Source of the DNA: Agrobacterium pusense
GTDB lineage: Bacteria > Pseudomonadota > Alphaproteobacteria > Rhizobiales > Rhizobiaceae
Reading direction: 5' to 3'
Assembly (NCBI RefSeq): GCF_900102105.1
Contig: NZ_FNBB01000001.1
Location: 806,001 to 870,000, forward strand
Length of the DNA stretch: 64,000 nt
The position numbers and the translations under genes are program-made. Shown here one piece after another: positions 8,318-16,893 of the stretch (positions within the stretch are counted from its first letter, which is position 1; each line of letters opens with the position of its first letter). A model generated the notes under the pieces. That model had not been told where the DNA came from and ran no database searches. It was given only the letters and a program-made list of their open reading frames with translations.

Positions 8318-9028
8318 ATGACCAGACAGAGACGTCGTAATATCATCAAGGCCAGAAGGACCGGCACGGGTATCGCGCTGGTTGCCGCCATTTCCTTCAT
8401 CGCGGGCATGACGGATGCGGTTGGACTGCATATTTCCGGCGACTTCGTATCCTTCATGACCGGCAATACCACGCGCGCCGCGGTTTCAGCGGAAGCGGGC
8501 ATCTATTCCCACGCCGTGAAACTCCTTGTCGCGATCATTGCCTTTGTGGCGGGCAACGCGGGCGGGATCGTGGTGGCCCACAAGTTCGAGCGGCGTATAT
8601 TTGCAGTCCTCATGGCGGTCGGATCGCTTGTGGCCATTGCGGCACTGCTTCGTGGCGAGAGCTCGGGCCTCGTGCAATTTTACCTCGTGGTCTTCGCCAT
8701 GGGCATGGTCAACGCGGCCGTCGAGCATATCGAGGGACTGCCGATCGGCCTAACCTATGTGACGGGTGCCCTTTCCCGTTTCGGCCGAGGCATCGGCCGC
8801 TTTCTTCTCGGTGACCGGAGCTTTGATTGGGGCATCCAGATCGTGCCGTGGCTGGGCATGCTGAGCGGTGCGATATGCGGTGCCGTTCTCGGGGCCAAGA
8901 TGCAGTCGGATGCTCTCTGGGTCGTGGCGGTCGCTGTCTTCGTTGTCGCCATCGCCACACTCATCATTCCGCGCTCACTCCGACAGCGCTATAATCAGAG
9001 GGTGAAAATCCGGCGGATTACGCCGTAG
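8318..9028 (+). CDS. DUF1275 (YoaK-type) membrane protein
   Basis: The 236-residue protein has six likely membrane helices and the DUF1275 signatures SFIAGMTDAVGLHISGDF near residue 28 and SFMTGNTTRAAV near 48. The function of this widespread family is unknown; transport has been suggested from the topology. It is transcribed divergently from the ABC transporter operon and may share its control region. A short basic N-terminus (RQRRR) precedes the first helix. Confidence 0.82.
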   Translation: MTRQRRRNIIKARRTGTGIALVAAISFIAGMTDAVGLHISGDFVSFMTGNTTRAAVSAEAGIYSHAVKLLVAIIAFVAGNAGGIVVAHKFERRIFAVLMAVGSLVAIAALLRGESSGLVQFYLVVFAMGMVNAAVEHIEGLPIGLTYVTGALSRFGRGIGRFLLGDRSFDWGIQIVPWLGMLSGAICGAVLGAKMQSDALWVVAVAVFVVAIATLIIPRSLRQRYNQRVKIRRITP

Positions 9029-9040
9029 CAACCGTTGCGC

Positions 9041-9514
9041 TCACTTTCGCGAGATCGTGACGAATTTTGTCCCGCGCACCCGCACTGTCATCAGGCAGGG
9101 CTCCTTATCAGTACGCTCGCAATAACGCGGATGCATCTTCAGCACGAAGACCATGTTGCCGAACCGCTTGATGAAGTCATAACCGTAGATGCGGGCCGTC
9201 GCGATCATCAGGTAGCCGCCTTCTTTCACCTGCACGTAAAAATTATAGGGGCATCCCTCGTCATCACAGGCGCGGCCTTTTTCGCCATCGCAATCCAGAA
9301 CCCCGTGATTGACGACGGCATCCATCAACCCGTCATTGTTGATATCCAGCCGTGTGACGAAATCGTCGCCGAATGCTGCCACCTTGCACTCGTTGCGGAA
9401 ATGATCCTTCTCGTAAATCTCCGGATCGCTCACCAGCTGCTGCTGCGCCGAGAGCGCCACCGGGAACATCAAGAGAACCAGCGCCTGAAGAGCGGCAACG
9501 AGAGCGATTCGCAC
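9041..9514 (-). CDS. Secreted hypothetical protein
   Basis: This 157-residue protein starts at a GTG preceded by AAAGGA and opens with a signal peptide (RIALVAALQALVLLMFPVALSAQ). The mature part contains several Cys residues in acidic surroundings (VLDCDGEKGRACDDEGCPYN, about residues 70-89) and a DINNDGLMDAV stretch like FG-GAP or calcium-loop repeats. I do not recognise a functional family. It is convergent with the DUF1275 gene, 12 bases away. An upstream ATG at 9559 would spoil the signal peptide. Confidence 0.72.
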   Translation of the reverse strand: MRIALVAALQALVLLMFPVALSAQQQLVSDPEIYEKDHFRNECKVAAFGDDFVTRLDINNDGLMDAVVNHGVLDCDGEKGRACDDEGCPYNFYVQVKEGGYLMIATARIYGYDFIKRFGNMVFVLKMHPRYCERTDKEPCLMTVRVRGTKFVTISRK

Positions 9515-9636
9515 GGCATTTTCCTTTGCATCCGTTTGGGTTATGGATGTTGCGATCATCCGGGCGGCCAGCCTAGAGTTTAGTGCTTGCGCGACACTGA
9601 CGTGTTCGCCGCCCGTGTTCCGGGGGGAACCTTTTC

Positions 9637-10275
9637 ATGACACTTCTGGGTTTTCTCGACTACGCCGGCGTGGCAGTGTTTGCCGCAACCGGTGCGCTTG
9701 CCGCTTCGCGCAAGCAGCTCGACCTGATCGGCTTCCTGTTTTTTGCGGCGGCCACCGGTATCGGCGGTGGCACGGTGCGTGATCTCGTGCTCGGCAGAAC
9801 GCCGGTGTTCTGGGTCATCAACCCCACCTATATTCTCGTCTGCGTCTCGGTGGCGGTGCTGCTGTTCTTCACGGCACATCTGTTCGAATCCCGTTACCGC
9901 GTATTGATCTGGCTCGATGCGCTCGGCCTTTCTGCCTATTGCGTCATGGGAGCGGCCAAGGGCCTTGCAGCAAGCGGTTCGGCCACTGTCGCCATTGTCA
10001 CCGGCGTTCTGACGGCAACATTTGGTGGGGTTTTGCGCGATATTCTCGCCGGTGATCCCTCCGTGCTCTTGCGGCCGGAAATCTACATCACCTGCGCGCT
10101 TCTGGGCTCTTCCACCTTCATTGTCGTCTATTTCTTCGGCGCGCCGCTTTATGCCGCTTCGGCAGCGGGCGTGCTGATGGCCTTTGGGATCCGGTCCGGC
10201 GCGCTGATCTTCGGCTGGACTTTCCCGCCCTATAAAGGCAAGCCCGGCAGACGCCCGGAAGATGTCATGAAGTGA
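9637..10275 (+). CDS. TRIC cation channel family (UPF0126) membrane protein
   Basis: The 212-residue protein has two copies of the UPF0126/TRIC repeat, seven membrane helices in all. Family features are FAATGALAASRKQLDLIGFL near residue 15, ATGIGGGTVRDLVLG near 40 and the second-half equivalent TATFGGVLRDILAGDPSVLL near 127. Prokaryotic TRIC proteins form trimeric monovalent-cation channels; the physiological role in bacteria is not settled. The start has GGGGGGAACC upstream. Confidence 0.85.
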   Translation: MTLLGFLDYAGVAVFAATGALAASRKQLDLIGFLFFAAATGIGGGTVRDLVLGRTPVFWVINPTYILVCVSVAVLLFFTAHLFESRYRVLIWLDALGLSAYCVMGAAKGLAASGSATVAIVTGVLTATFGGVLRDILAGDPSVLLRPEIYITCALLGSSTFIVVYFFGAPLYAASAAGVLMAFGIRSGALIFGWTFPPYKGKPGRRPEDVMK

Positions 10276-10299
10276 CCCATGGAACGACGCTGAAAACAG

Positions 10300-10323
10300 A
10301 AATGGCGCCCGCGGGCGCCATTT
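10300..10323. terminator. Convergent-gene terminator hairpin
   Basis: AAATGGCGCCC (10300-10310) pairs perfectly with GGGCGCCATTT (10313-10323) between the convergent TRIC-like gene and irr. The A/T ends give a short U-run in either direction, so it could serve both genes. Confidence 0.6.
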
Positions 10324-10350
10324 GCACATCCATTGTCGAACCGAAGAACT

Positions 10351-10770
10351 TCAGCCGCGCTTGCGGCGGAGGCGGATCACCACATCCACATGGGCGATTT
10401 CCATGCCCTCAGGCGCTTCCGGCAGATTGCCAATCTGGAGATTGTTGACAGGTATATCGAGAACCTCGTTCTCGCCTTCCACGAAGAAGTGATGGTGATC
10501 CGACACGTTGGTGTCAAAATAGGTACGGGCACCTTCCACGGCGAGAACCCGGATGAGACCGGCCTCGGTGAACTGATGCAGCGTGTTGTAGACCGTGGCG
10601 AGAGAAACGGGCACGCCAGCTGTCACAGCCTCATCATGCAGTTCCTCGACGGTGAGGTGGCGGTCACCTTTTGCGAAGAGAAGATCGCCCAAAGCCACGC
10701 GCTGGCGCGTGGGCCTCAGCCCAGAGCGCCGCAGCCTCGTTCCGATATCCAATGTGGCGTCAAATGCCAT
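10351..10770 (-). CDS. irr: Iron response regulator Irr (Fur family)
   Basis: Irr is the heme-sensing Fur-family regulator of rhizobia; under iron limitation it represses heme synthesis and iron-storage genes and activates uptake. The 139-residue protein has the Fur winged helix (about 15-85, with LTVEELHDEAVTAGVPVSLATVYNTL split over the helices) and a C-terminal part with the DHHHFF histidine motif used for heme and metal binding. The ATG at 10770 has GGAATGGG upstream; an earlier in-frame ATG at 10800 lies in the leader. A good sigma70 promoter precedes it. It is divergent from fabA, an arrangement familiar from related rhizobia. Confidence 0.92.
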   Translation of the reverse strand: MAFDATLDIGTRLRRSGLRPTRQRVALGDLLFAKGDRHLTVEELHDEAVTAGVPVSLATVYNTLHQFTEAGLIRVLAVEGARTYFDTNVSDHHHFFVEGENEVLDIPVNNLQIGNLPEAPEGMEIAHVDVVIRLRRKRG

Positions 10771-10816
10771 GCAATCCCATTCCAAACAGAGGTATGCCAC
10801 CCGTCAATTGCAATAG

Positions 10817-10845
10817 CATATATCTTTTGCAGGGAATGCTTTCAA
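10817..10845 (-). promoter_or_regulatory. irr promoter
   Basis: On the minus strand TTGAAA (10840-10845) and TATATG (10817-10822) are separated by exactly 17 bases, a strong sigma70-type promoter. Transcription would start near 10810, about 40 bases before the irr ATG. Confidence 0.65.
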
Positions 10846-11086
10846 TAGTTTCAGCGCCGCCGAGTGTCGCAAATGGCCGCAAACCGGCCATTCCTGCAAA
10901 TTTCCTCTGGTTCCGACCGGATGGTTCCTGTATGCGGACGGCATATTGAGGTAATGACTTCTGCAAAGAAGGTTCGAAGACAAAGAATGGGGGCGGAACC
11001 GCCTCTGCCCTTGCAGCGCTTCATTTTGAACCTAACTTGCTCTAGTGAAGTCGATCAACACCAGTAATTGGGGAAGTGAAAGCGGT
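10846..11086. other. irr-fabA divergent intergenic region
   Basis: No gene is visible. It must hold the fabA promoter, but I see no clear -35/-10 pair for it. An 8-bp inverted repeat, AATGGCCG/CGGCCATT at 10872-10892 with a 5-base spacer, lies upstream of the irr promoter and could be a regulator site or a small RNA hairpin. Confidence 0.45.
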
Positions 11087-11602
11087 ATGGCAACGAGGCA
11101 ATCAAGTTACAATTACGAGGAGATCCTGTCCTGCGGTCGCGGCGAATTGTTCGGCCCGGGAAATGCACAGCTCCCATTGCCCCCCATGCTCATGGTTCAC
11201 CGCATCACCGAAATTTCAGAAACCGGCGGCGCGTTCGACAAAGGTTTCATCCGTGCCGAATATGATGTCAGCCCCGATGACTGGTATTTTCCCTGCCATT
11301 TCCAGGGCAACCCGATCATGCCGGGGTGCCTCGGCCTTGACGGCATGTGGCAGCTGACCGGCTTCTTCCTCGGCTGGCTGGGCGAAGAAGGCCGCGGCAT
11401 GGCGCTTTCCACCGGCGAAGTGAAGTTCAAGGGCATGGTGCGCCCTCACACCAAGCTCCTTCAATATGGTATTGATTTCAAGCGCGTGATGCGTGGCCGT
11501 CTGGTGCTTGGAACTGCTGACGGCTGGCTGAAGGCGGACGGCGAAACCATTTATCAGGCGACAGACCTGCGGGTCGGCCTGTCCAAGGAAAAGGCTGCCT
11601 GA
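11087..11602 (+). CDS. fabA: 3-hydroxyacyl-ACP dehydratase/trans-2-decenoyl-ACP isomerase FabA
   Basis: FabA dehydrates 3-hydroxydecanoyl-ACP and isomerises trans-2- to cis-3-decenoyl-ACP, the branch point of anaerobic unsaturated fatty acid synthesis. The 171-residue length equals that of the E. coli enzyme. The hot-dog active site shows the catalytic His in [20 protein letters not shown] and the Asp of the same stretch. The ATG at 11087 gives the usual MATRQSSY start; a GTG at 11045 would add 14 residues. It opens a fabA-fabB-fabI operon. Confidence 0.95.
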   Translation: MATRQSSYNYEEILSCGRGELFGPGNAQLPLPPMLMVHRITEISETGGAFDKGFIRAEYDVSPDDWYFPCHFQGNPIMPGCLGLDGMWQLTGFFLGWLGEEGRGMALSTGEVKFKGMVRPHTKLLQYGIDFKRVMRGRLVLGTADGWLKADGETIYQATDLRVGLSKEKAA

Positions 11603-11677
11603 GGCAGACGGAATAGTTCAGACAAACGCCGGGCGGCTTCGGTTGTCCAGCCGAAATCTTAAGAAAAGGTCCCTTTC

Positions 11678-12901
11678 ATGAGACGAGTTGTTGTCACCGG
11701 CCTCGGTATTGTTTCTTCCATCGGCGGTGATGCCGCTGAAGTCACCGCGTCGCTGCGCAATGCCAAATCCGGCATTTCTTTTTCGCCGGATTTTGCCGAA
11801 CATGGTTTCAAGTGCCAGGTCTGGGGCAAGCCTTCTCTCGACCCCACCGATCTGGTCGACCGCCGCGCCATGCGCTTCCTGTCGCAGGGCGGCGCGTGGA
11901 ACCATGTTGCCATGAAGCAGGCAATCGCCGATTCCGGTCTGGAAGAGAGCGATATCAGCGGCAATGAGCGCACCGGCATCATCATGGGTTCGGGCGGTCC
12001 TTCCACCCGCACCATCGTCGAAGCTGCCGATATTACGCTGAAGAACAACAGCCCGAAGCGCATCGGTCCGTTTGCCGTGCCGAAGGCGATGTCCTCCACC
12101 GCTTCGGCCACGCTCGCGACCTGGTTCAAGATCCACGGCGTCAACTACTCCATCTCTTCGGCCTGCTCCACCTCGGCGCACTGCATCGGCAACGCCGCCG
12201 AGATGATCCAGTGGGGCAAGCAGGACGTGATGTTCGCTGGCGGCCACGAGGACCTCGACTGGTCGATGTCGAACCTTTTCGACGCCATGGGCGCCATGTC
12301 GTCCAAATTCAACGAGACCCCGGACGTCGCCTCGCGCGCCTATGACGTCAACCGCGACGGCTTCGTCATCGCCGGCGGTGCGGGCGTTCTGGTTCTCGAA
12401 GAGCTGGAACACGCAAAGGCACGCGGTGCCAAGATTTATGCCGAAATCGTCGGTTATGGCGCGACCTCTGACGGTTACGACATGGTTGCCCCTTCAGGCG
12501 AAGGCGCGATCCGCTGCATGCGGCAGGCTCTTTCCACCGTCAAGGGCGACATTGACTACATCAATACCCACGGCACCTCGACGCCGGTTGGCGACAGCAA
12601 GGAAATCGGCGCGATCCGCGAAGTCTTCGGCGACAAGATCCCGCACATCCAGTCGACCAAGTCGCTGACTGGCCATTCGCTTGGCGCGGCCGGGGTGCAG
12701 GAATCGATCTACGGCCTCTTGATGATGCAGGAACGTTTCATCGGCGAGAGCGCGCATATTTCCGAACTCGATCCGGAATTTGCGGGCGTTCCGATCGTTC
12801 GCAGCCGCATCGACAATGCCAAGATCGACACCATCCTATCCAATTCCTTCGGCTTCGGCGGTACCAACGCCACGCTCGTCTTCCAGCGTCATAACGGATA
12901 A
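11678..12901 (+). CDS. fabB: Beta-ketoacyl-ACP synthase I FabB
   Basis: FabB elongates the cis-unsaturated intermediate made by FabA and condenses acyl-ACP with malonyl-ACP. The 407-residue thiolase-fold protein contains the Cys-His-His triad: Cys in [12 protein letters not shown] (near 163), His in [11 protein letters not shown] (near 298) and His in [11 protein letters not shown] (near 333), with the C-terminal GFGGTNA loop. A strong AAAAGG lies before the ATG. It is 75 bases after fabA and 6 bases before fabI. Confidence 0.95.
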   Translation: MRRVVVTGLGIVSSIGGDAAEVTASLRNAKSGISFSPDFAEHGFKCQVWGKPSLDPTDLVDRRAMRFLSQGGAWNHVAMKQAIADSGLEESDISGNERTGIIMGSGGPSTRTIVEAADITLKNNSPKRIGPFAVPKAMSSTASATLATWFKIHGVNYSISSACSTSAHCIGNAAEMIQWGKQDVMFAGGHEDLDWSMSNLFDAMGAMSSKFNETPDVASRAYDVNRDGFVIAGGAGVLVLEELEHAKARGAKIYAEIVGYGATSDGYDMVAPSGEGAIRCMRQALSTVKGDIDYINTHGTSTPVGDSKEIGAIREVFGDKIPHIQSTKSLTGHSLGAAGVQESIYGLLMMQERFIGESAHISELDPEFAGVPIVRSRIDNAKIDTILSNSFGFGGTNATLVFQRHNG

Positions 12902-12907
12902 TTGCCC

Positions 12908-13714
12908 ATGAACGGCATCATGCAGGGTAAACGCGGCCTCATCATGGGCGTCGCTAACAATCACTCCATCGCCTGGGGTATCTCCAAGGCACTTGCGGCA
13001 CAGGGCGCGGAACTGGCCTTCACCTATCAGGGTGAAGCGCTCGGCAAGCGTGTCAAACCGCTCGCTGCGGAACTTGGCTCCGACTTCATCGTGCCTTGCG
13101 ATGTCGAAGATATCGCTTCTGTGGACGCGCTGTTTCAGACGATTCGCGAAAAATGGGGCGCGCTGGATTTTGTCGTGCATGCCATCGGCTTCTCCGACAA
13201 GAACGAGCTGAAGGGCCTTTACGCGGATACGACGCGCGAGAATTTCAGCCGCACCATGGTCATTTCCTGTTTCTCCTTCACGGAAATCGCCAAGCGCGCC
13301 GCCGAGCTGATGACGAATGGCGGCTCCATGCTGACACTGACTTATAACGGTTCGCAGCGCGTCATTCCGAACTATAACGTCATGGGCGTTGCCAAGGCGG
13401 CGCTTGAGGCTTCCGTGCGTTATCTCGCTGCCGATTTCGGCCCGCGGGACATTCGCGTCAACGCCATCTCGGCCGGTCCGGTCCGCACGCTTGCGGGTGC
13501 CGGCATCTCCGACGCGCGCGCCATTTACGCATGGAACCAGAAGAACGCGCCGCTGAGACGGACGGCGGATATCGACGATATCGGCGGGTCTGCGCTCTAC
13601 CTTCTGTCCAACCTCTCGCGCGGCGTGACGGGTGAGTGCCATTACGTAGACTGCGGCTATAATATCACCTCGACACCCACGCTCGAGGTTCTGTCCAAAG
13701 CGGACGCGGAATAA
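12908..13714 (+). CDS. fabI: Enoyl-ACP reductase FabI
   Basis: FabI carries out the NADH-dependent last step of each fatty acid elongation cycle and is the target of triclosan-type inhibitors. The 268-residue short-chain dehydrogenase has the cofactor loop GVANNHSIAWGISKAL and the catalytic Tyr-X6-Lys as YNVMGVAK, followed by DIRVNAISAGPVRTLA. The ATG lies 6 bases after the fabB stop; a TTG at 12902 is an unlikely alternative. A terminator follows, ending the operon. Confidence 0.95.
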   Translation: MNGIMQGKRGLIMGVANNHSIAWGISKALAAQGAELAFTYQGEALGKRVKPLAAELGSDFIVPCDVEDIASVDALFQTIREKWGALDFVVHAIGFSDKNELKGLYADTTRENFSRTMVISCFSFTEIAKRAAELMTNGGSMLTLTYNGSQRVIPNYNVMGVAKAALEASVRYLAADFGPRDIRVNAISAGPVRTLAGAGISDARAIYAWNQKNAPLRRTADIDDIGGSALYLLSNLSRGVTGECHYVDCGYNITSTPTLEVLSKADAE

Positions 13715-13736
13715 TCACCGTCCCTCGTTTATTAAA

Positions 13737-13761
13737 GCCCGGCACCGTGCCGGGCTTTTTT
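13737..13761 (+). terminator. fabABI operon terminator
   Basis: GCCCGGC pairs with GCCGGGC around an ACCGT loop (13737-13755) and is followed by TTTTTTC. It lies 22 bases after the fabI stop. Confidence 0.88.
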
Positions 13762-13900
13762 CATTTGGCGTCTGTGTCATTTTCATAAATCACTAAAGTA
13801 TAAATCACCGAGGTAACTGATTTTAAACATCGGTTGATTATGGTCCGCAACAATTCAACGGTTGCGCTTGCCGCATATGCTTAGAGATCGACACTGCCTC

Positions 13901-14497
13901 ATGCGACTGGCCAAACTGAAGCCATTGCTGGAAAAATTCGGAGTTTCGCGCGACGGGACCGCAGCCATCGAATTCGCGATCCTCGCCATCCCTTATTTCC
14001 TGGTTGTTTTCGCAATCATCGAAACCTTCATCGCCATGATCGCGGAGCAGGTGGTCGTCAATGCCACCGAAAGCATGGCCCGGCGGCTGAGGACGGGGCA
14101 GATCAGCAGTTCGATTTCGAAAGAAGATTTCCGAAAGAACTTCTGCAACGAAGTCTCGGTGATAATCACCTGCTCGGCGGATGAGATCAAAACGGAACAG
14201 AAGCTCTATATCGATCTTCGCTCCTTCACCACCTTCAAGGATATCCCCACCGCCATACCTTTGAAGGCCTTCGGAGAATATTACGATCTTGATACGGCGC
14301 AATTCGGCTTCAAGCCGGGTGGGCCGGAAACGATCAACATGCTGCGTGTCTATTATCGCTGGCGGGTGACGGCCGATATCATTCGCCCCTATCTTACAAA
14401 AATTCGCCCGGCCGATGGATCGATGCCTTCTCACTTCCTGATCGTCGCGACCGACGCTTTCATGAATGAAAAATACACGACAAGCGGGGGCTCCTAA
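13901..14497 (+). CDS. TadE/TadG-like pilus-assembly or secreted protein
   Basis: The 198-residue protein starts with a basic stretch followed by GTAAIEFAILAIPYFLVVFAII, the hydrophobic segment with a conserved Glu typical of TadE-like pseudopilins. These are minor components of tight-adherence (Flp) pilus systems, processed by a prepilin peptidase; in rhizobia they also occur away from tad clusters. No other tad or cpa gene is in the window. Earlier in-frame starts exist at 13862 (TTG) and 13877 (ATG); the chosen ATG has AGAGAT upstream. It shares TAATG with the next gene. Confidence 0.78.
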   Translation: MRLAKLKPLLEKFGVSRDGTAAIEFAILAIPYFLVVFAIIETFIAMIAEQVVVNATESMARRLRTGQISSSISKEDFRKNFCNEVSVIITCSADEIKTEQKLYIDLRSFTTFKDIPTAIPLKAFGEYYDLDTAQFGFKPGGPETINMLRVYYRWRVTADIIRPYLTKIRPADGSMPSHFLIVATDAFMNEKYTTSGGS

Positions 14498-15087
14498 TGG
14501 CAGGTCTGATTGCCGCCGTGACGCACGGCAGGCTGCGTTTCATTGCGCTTGCTTCACGCTTCGCAAGAGATCGCCGCGGTGTTGGCGCGGTGGAATTCGC
14601 GATCATTTTCCCGATATTGCTCGCACTTTATGTGACGTCCTTCGAACTCACCATCGGCTACAATACCTACAAGCGGGCAAGCAGCGCCGCCGCGACTATC
14701 AACGACCTGATTTCGAAAACGGGTTCTGTAGACAAGACCTATCTTGCAGGCATGGGGGATGTAGCATCCGCAGTCTTCGCGCCCTATAGCACGAAGGGTC
14801 TCCGGCTGAAGATCAGCGGTATCAAGATCGATGCTCAGAAACAGGCGAAAATCACCTGGTCCTGGGATGAGAAGAACCAGCGGCCCTATGCGGTCGGCTC
14901 TGCGGTGGTGGTGCCGACCCGCCTGCTGATTGCTGACAGCTTCCTCATCCATGTCGAACTTTCTGTCCCGCATGAACTGTTGATGTTCATGACCGACATC
15001 TCCTCCTCGGGCGTCAAGTCGATCACCATCGGCCGCGATTATTTCTTCAAGCAGCGCGATGCGGAGACAGTCTGCAGCAATTGCTGA
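14497..15087 (+). CDS. TadE-like protein
   Basis: This second TadE-like protein (196 residues) shows the same plan: basic N-terminus with FARDRRGVGAVEFAIIFPIL and one membrane helix (about 35-55), then an extracytoplasmic domain with two Cys near the C-terminus (VCSNC). Its ATG overlaps the upstream stop codon as TAATG, so the pair is coupled and probably works together. The role, adherence pilus or envelope assembly, is inferred from the family only. Confidence 0.78.
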   Translation: MAGLIAAVTHGRLRFIALASRFARDRRGVGAVEFAIIFPILLALYVTSFELTIGYNTYKRASSAAATINDLISKTGSVDKTYLAGMGDVASAVFAPYSTKGLRLKISGIKIDAQKQAKITWSWDEKNQRPYAVGSAVVVPTRLLIADSFLIHVELSVPHELLMFMTDISSSGVKSITIGRDYFFKQRDAETVCSNC

Positions 15088-15123
15088 ATGCACCGTTGCA
15101 TCCGGATCCCCTCGCGCTGACGA

Positions 15124-16893
15124 CTAGTAGACATCGCGAAGATAGCGCTTTTCGCGCTTCAGCTGGCTGACATATTCGCTTGCTGCTTCCGCAGAGAGGC
15201 CGGCCTCGTCAATGATGATCCGGTGCAGGGCATCGTCTACGTCCTTCGCCATGCGGGTCGCGTCACCGCAGACGTAAAAATAGCCCCCCTCTTCGAGCCA
15301 CTGATGAAGCGCCTTGCCATTCTGCCGCATGCGCGTCTGCACGTAGATCTTTTCCGCCTGATCGCGCGAAAAGGCGAGATCGAGACGCGTCAGCACGCCC
15401 GCACGGCTCATTTCACCCAGCTCACTCTCGTAAATGAAGTCCGACTGCCGGTGCTGGTCACCAAAAAACAGCCAGTTCCGGCCGGTGGCGCCCCGCGCCA
15501 GCCGTTCCTGCAGGAAGGCCCGGAACGGCGCTATTCCCGTGCCCGGACCCACCATGATAACCGGCGCATCGTCGTTCTGCGGCACACGGAACGCCTTGTT
15601 GGGCGAAACGAAAACCCCGGCAGTCGCCCCTGCCTCCACCCGATCTGCCAGATAGGTGGAGCACACGCCGCCGCGCTCGCGGTCGTGAGCGCGATAACGC
15701 ACGCTGGCGATCGTCAGATGCACGCTGTTTCCCGCGGCAAGGGGGCTGGAGGAGATGGAGTAAGCCCGATGCTGCAGCGGTTTCAGGAAAGTCACGAATT
15801 CAGCAAGATCGAAAAGACGCCTGCCGCCAAGATTGAGCAGGTCGAGAATATCCTTGCTCCAGAGAAAGGCGGCCAGCTGCTCCCTGTCGCCGTTCGCAAG
15901 AACATGCGCCAGTTCGTCATGACCCGCGCGCTTGCCGATTTCGGCGACCAGTTCACGCGAGGGCGTCGAGATTTCGAACATGCGGAGAAATGCGTCTCCC
16001 ACCGAACGATCCAGCCCGGCCACTTCGCTATCGGCTTCCGCCTCGAAATGGTCGAGCAACGCACCAGCCAGTTTCGGGCAGTTGACGGGAACGACACCAA
16101 GGGCATCACCCGCCTCATAGCTGAGGCCGCTTTCCCCGAGATCGAATTCGTAATGCCTGATTTCCTTCGATGAAGCCGGACCGGAAAGACGGTGATTGAC
16201 GCTTAGCCGCGCCAGATAGGGATTCTTCCGGTTCCATTCCTGTGTCACCCGCCTGGGGAGTTGGGCCGGACGAGGCATCACGACAGTCGCCGCCTGGTCG
16301 CCATCGAGCGCAAGTGCAATGGGCAGGGTCTCATCGATCCAGGCGGCGGCAGCGTCCTCGAAGTCGATATCGCAATCAATCCGCGTTTTCATACGTTTGC
16401 CGCCGAGCTGCTCAAAGCGCGTATCGATGAGTTTGCCGGCCTGGCAAAATCCGTCATACCCCGTATCACCCAGCGCCAGCACGGCGAAATTCATCGCCTC
16501 CAGTCGTGGCGCACCATCAGCGGCAAGCGCTTCCCAGAATAGCTGCGCATTATCGGGCATTTCACCCTCGCCATAGGTCGAGGTCACGACAATGACCCGT
16601 TTCATCGAACCGAGGCGTTCCATGGACACGTCGTCAAGCGCCATCACCGCCGGCTGCATACCCTGCGTGCGGGCGGCGGCGGCGATATCCATCGCCAGCG
16701 CCTCGGCATTGCCGGTCTGTGTGCCGAAGAGGATGTTCAGCACGCTCGCCGCCGTCTCGGGAGCGGCAGCGGCGACAGATGCCTCCAGGCCAATGGCCGC
16801 GCGGGAGTGGAGCCCGGCTAAAAAACCTGCAAGCCAGGCGCGCTGGTCGCCGTTAAAGGGCGCGTCTTCGGGAATGTAGGGTATCTTCATCAT
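15124..16893 (-). CDS. CysJ-like diflavin reductase (FMN/FAD/NADPH)
   Basis: The 589-residue protein has a flavodoxin domain (about 52-190, FMN loop FGTQTGNAEALAMDIA, STYGEGEMPDN), an FAD-binding ferredoxin-reductase domain (about 215-440, RAYSISSSP) and an NADPH domain (about 450-589, GPGTGIAPFRAFLQER and YVCGDATRMAKD). This is the architecture of the sulfite reductase alpha subunit, and annotation as CysJ would be usual. No cysI is nearby. Its ATG overlaps the stop of the upstream glutamate-synthase-like gene (ATGATGA), so it more likely feeds electrons to that enzyme; this is inference. Confidence 0.85.
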   Translation of the reverse strand: MMKIPYIPEDAPFNGDQRAWLAGFLAGLHSRAAIGLEASVAAAAPETAASVLNILFGTQTGNAEALAMDIAAAARTQGMQPAVMALDDVSMERLGSMKRVIVVTSTYGEGEMPDNAQLFWEALAADGAPRLEAMNFAVLALGDTGYDGFCQAGKLIDTRFEQLGGKRMKTRIDCDIDFEDAAAAWIDETLPIALALDGDQAATVVMPRPAQLPRRVTQEWNRKNPYLARLSVNHRLSGPASSKEIRHYEFDLGESGLSYEAGDALGVVPVNCPKLAGALLDHFEAEADSEVAGLDRSVGDAFLRMFEISTPSRELVAEIGKRAGHDELAHVLANGDREQLAAFLWSKDILDLLNLGGRRLFDLAEFVTFLKPLQHRAYSISSSPLAAGNSVHLTIASVRYRAHDRERGGVCSTYLADRVEAGATAGVFVSPNKAFRVPQNDDAPVIMVGPGTGIAPFRAFLQERLARGATGRNWLFFGDQHRQSDFIYESELGEMSRAGVLTRLDLAFSRDQAEKIYVQTRMRQNGKALHQWLEEGGYFYVCGDATRMAKDVDDALHRIIIDEAGLSAEAASEYVSQLKREKRYLRDVY

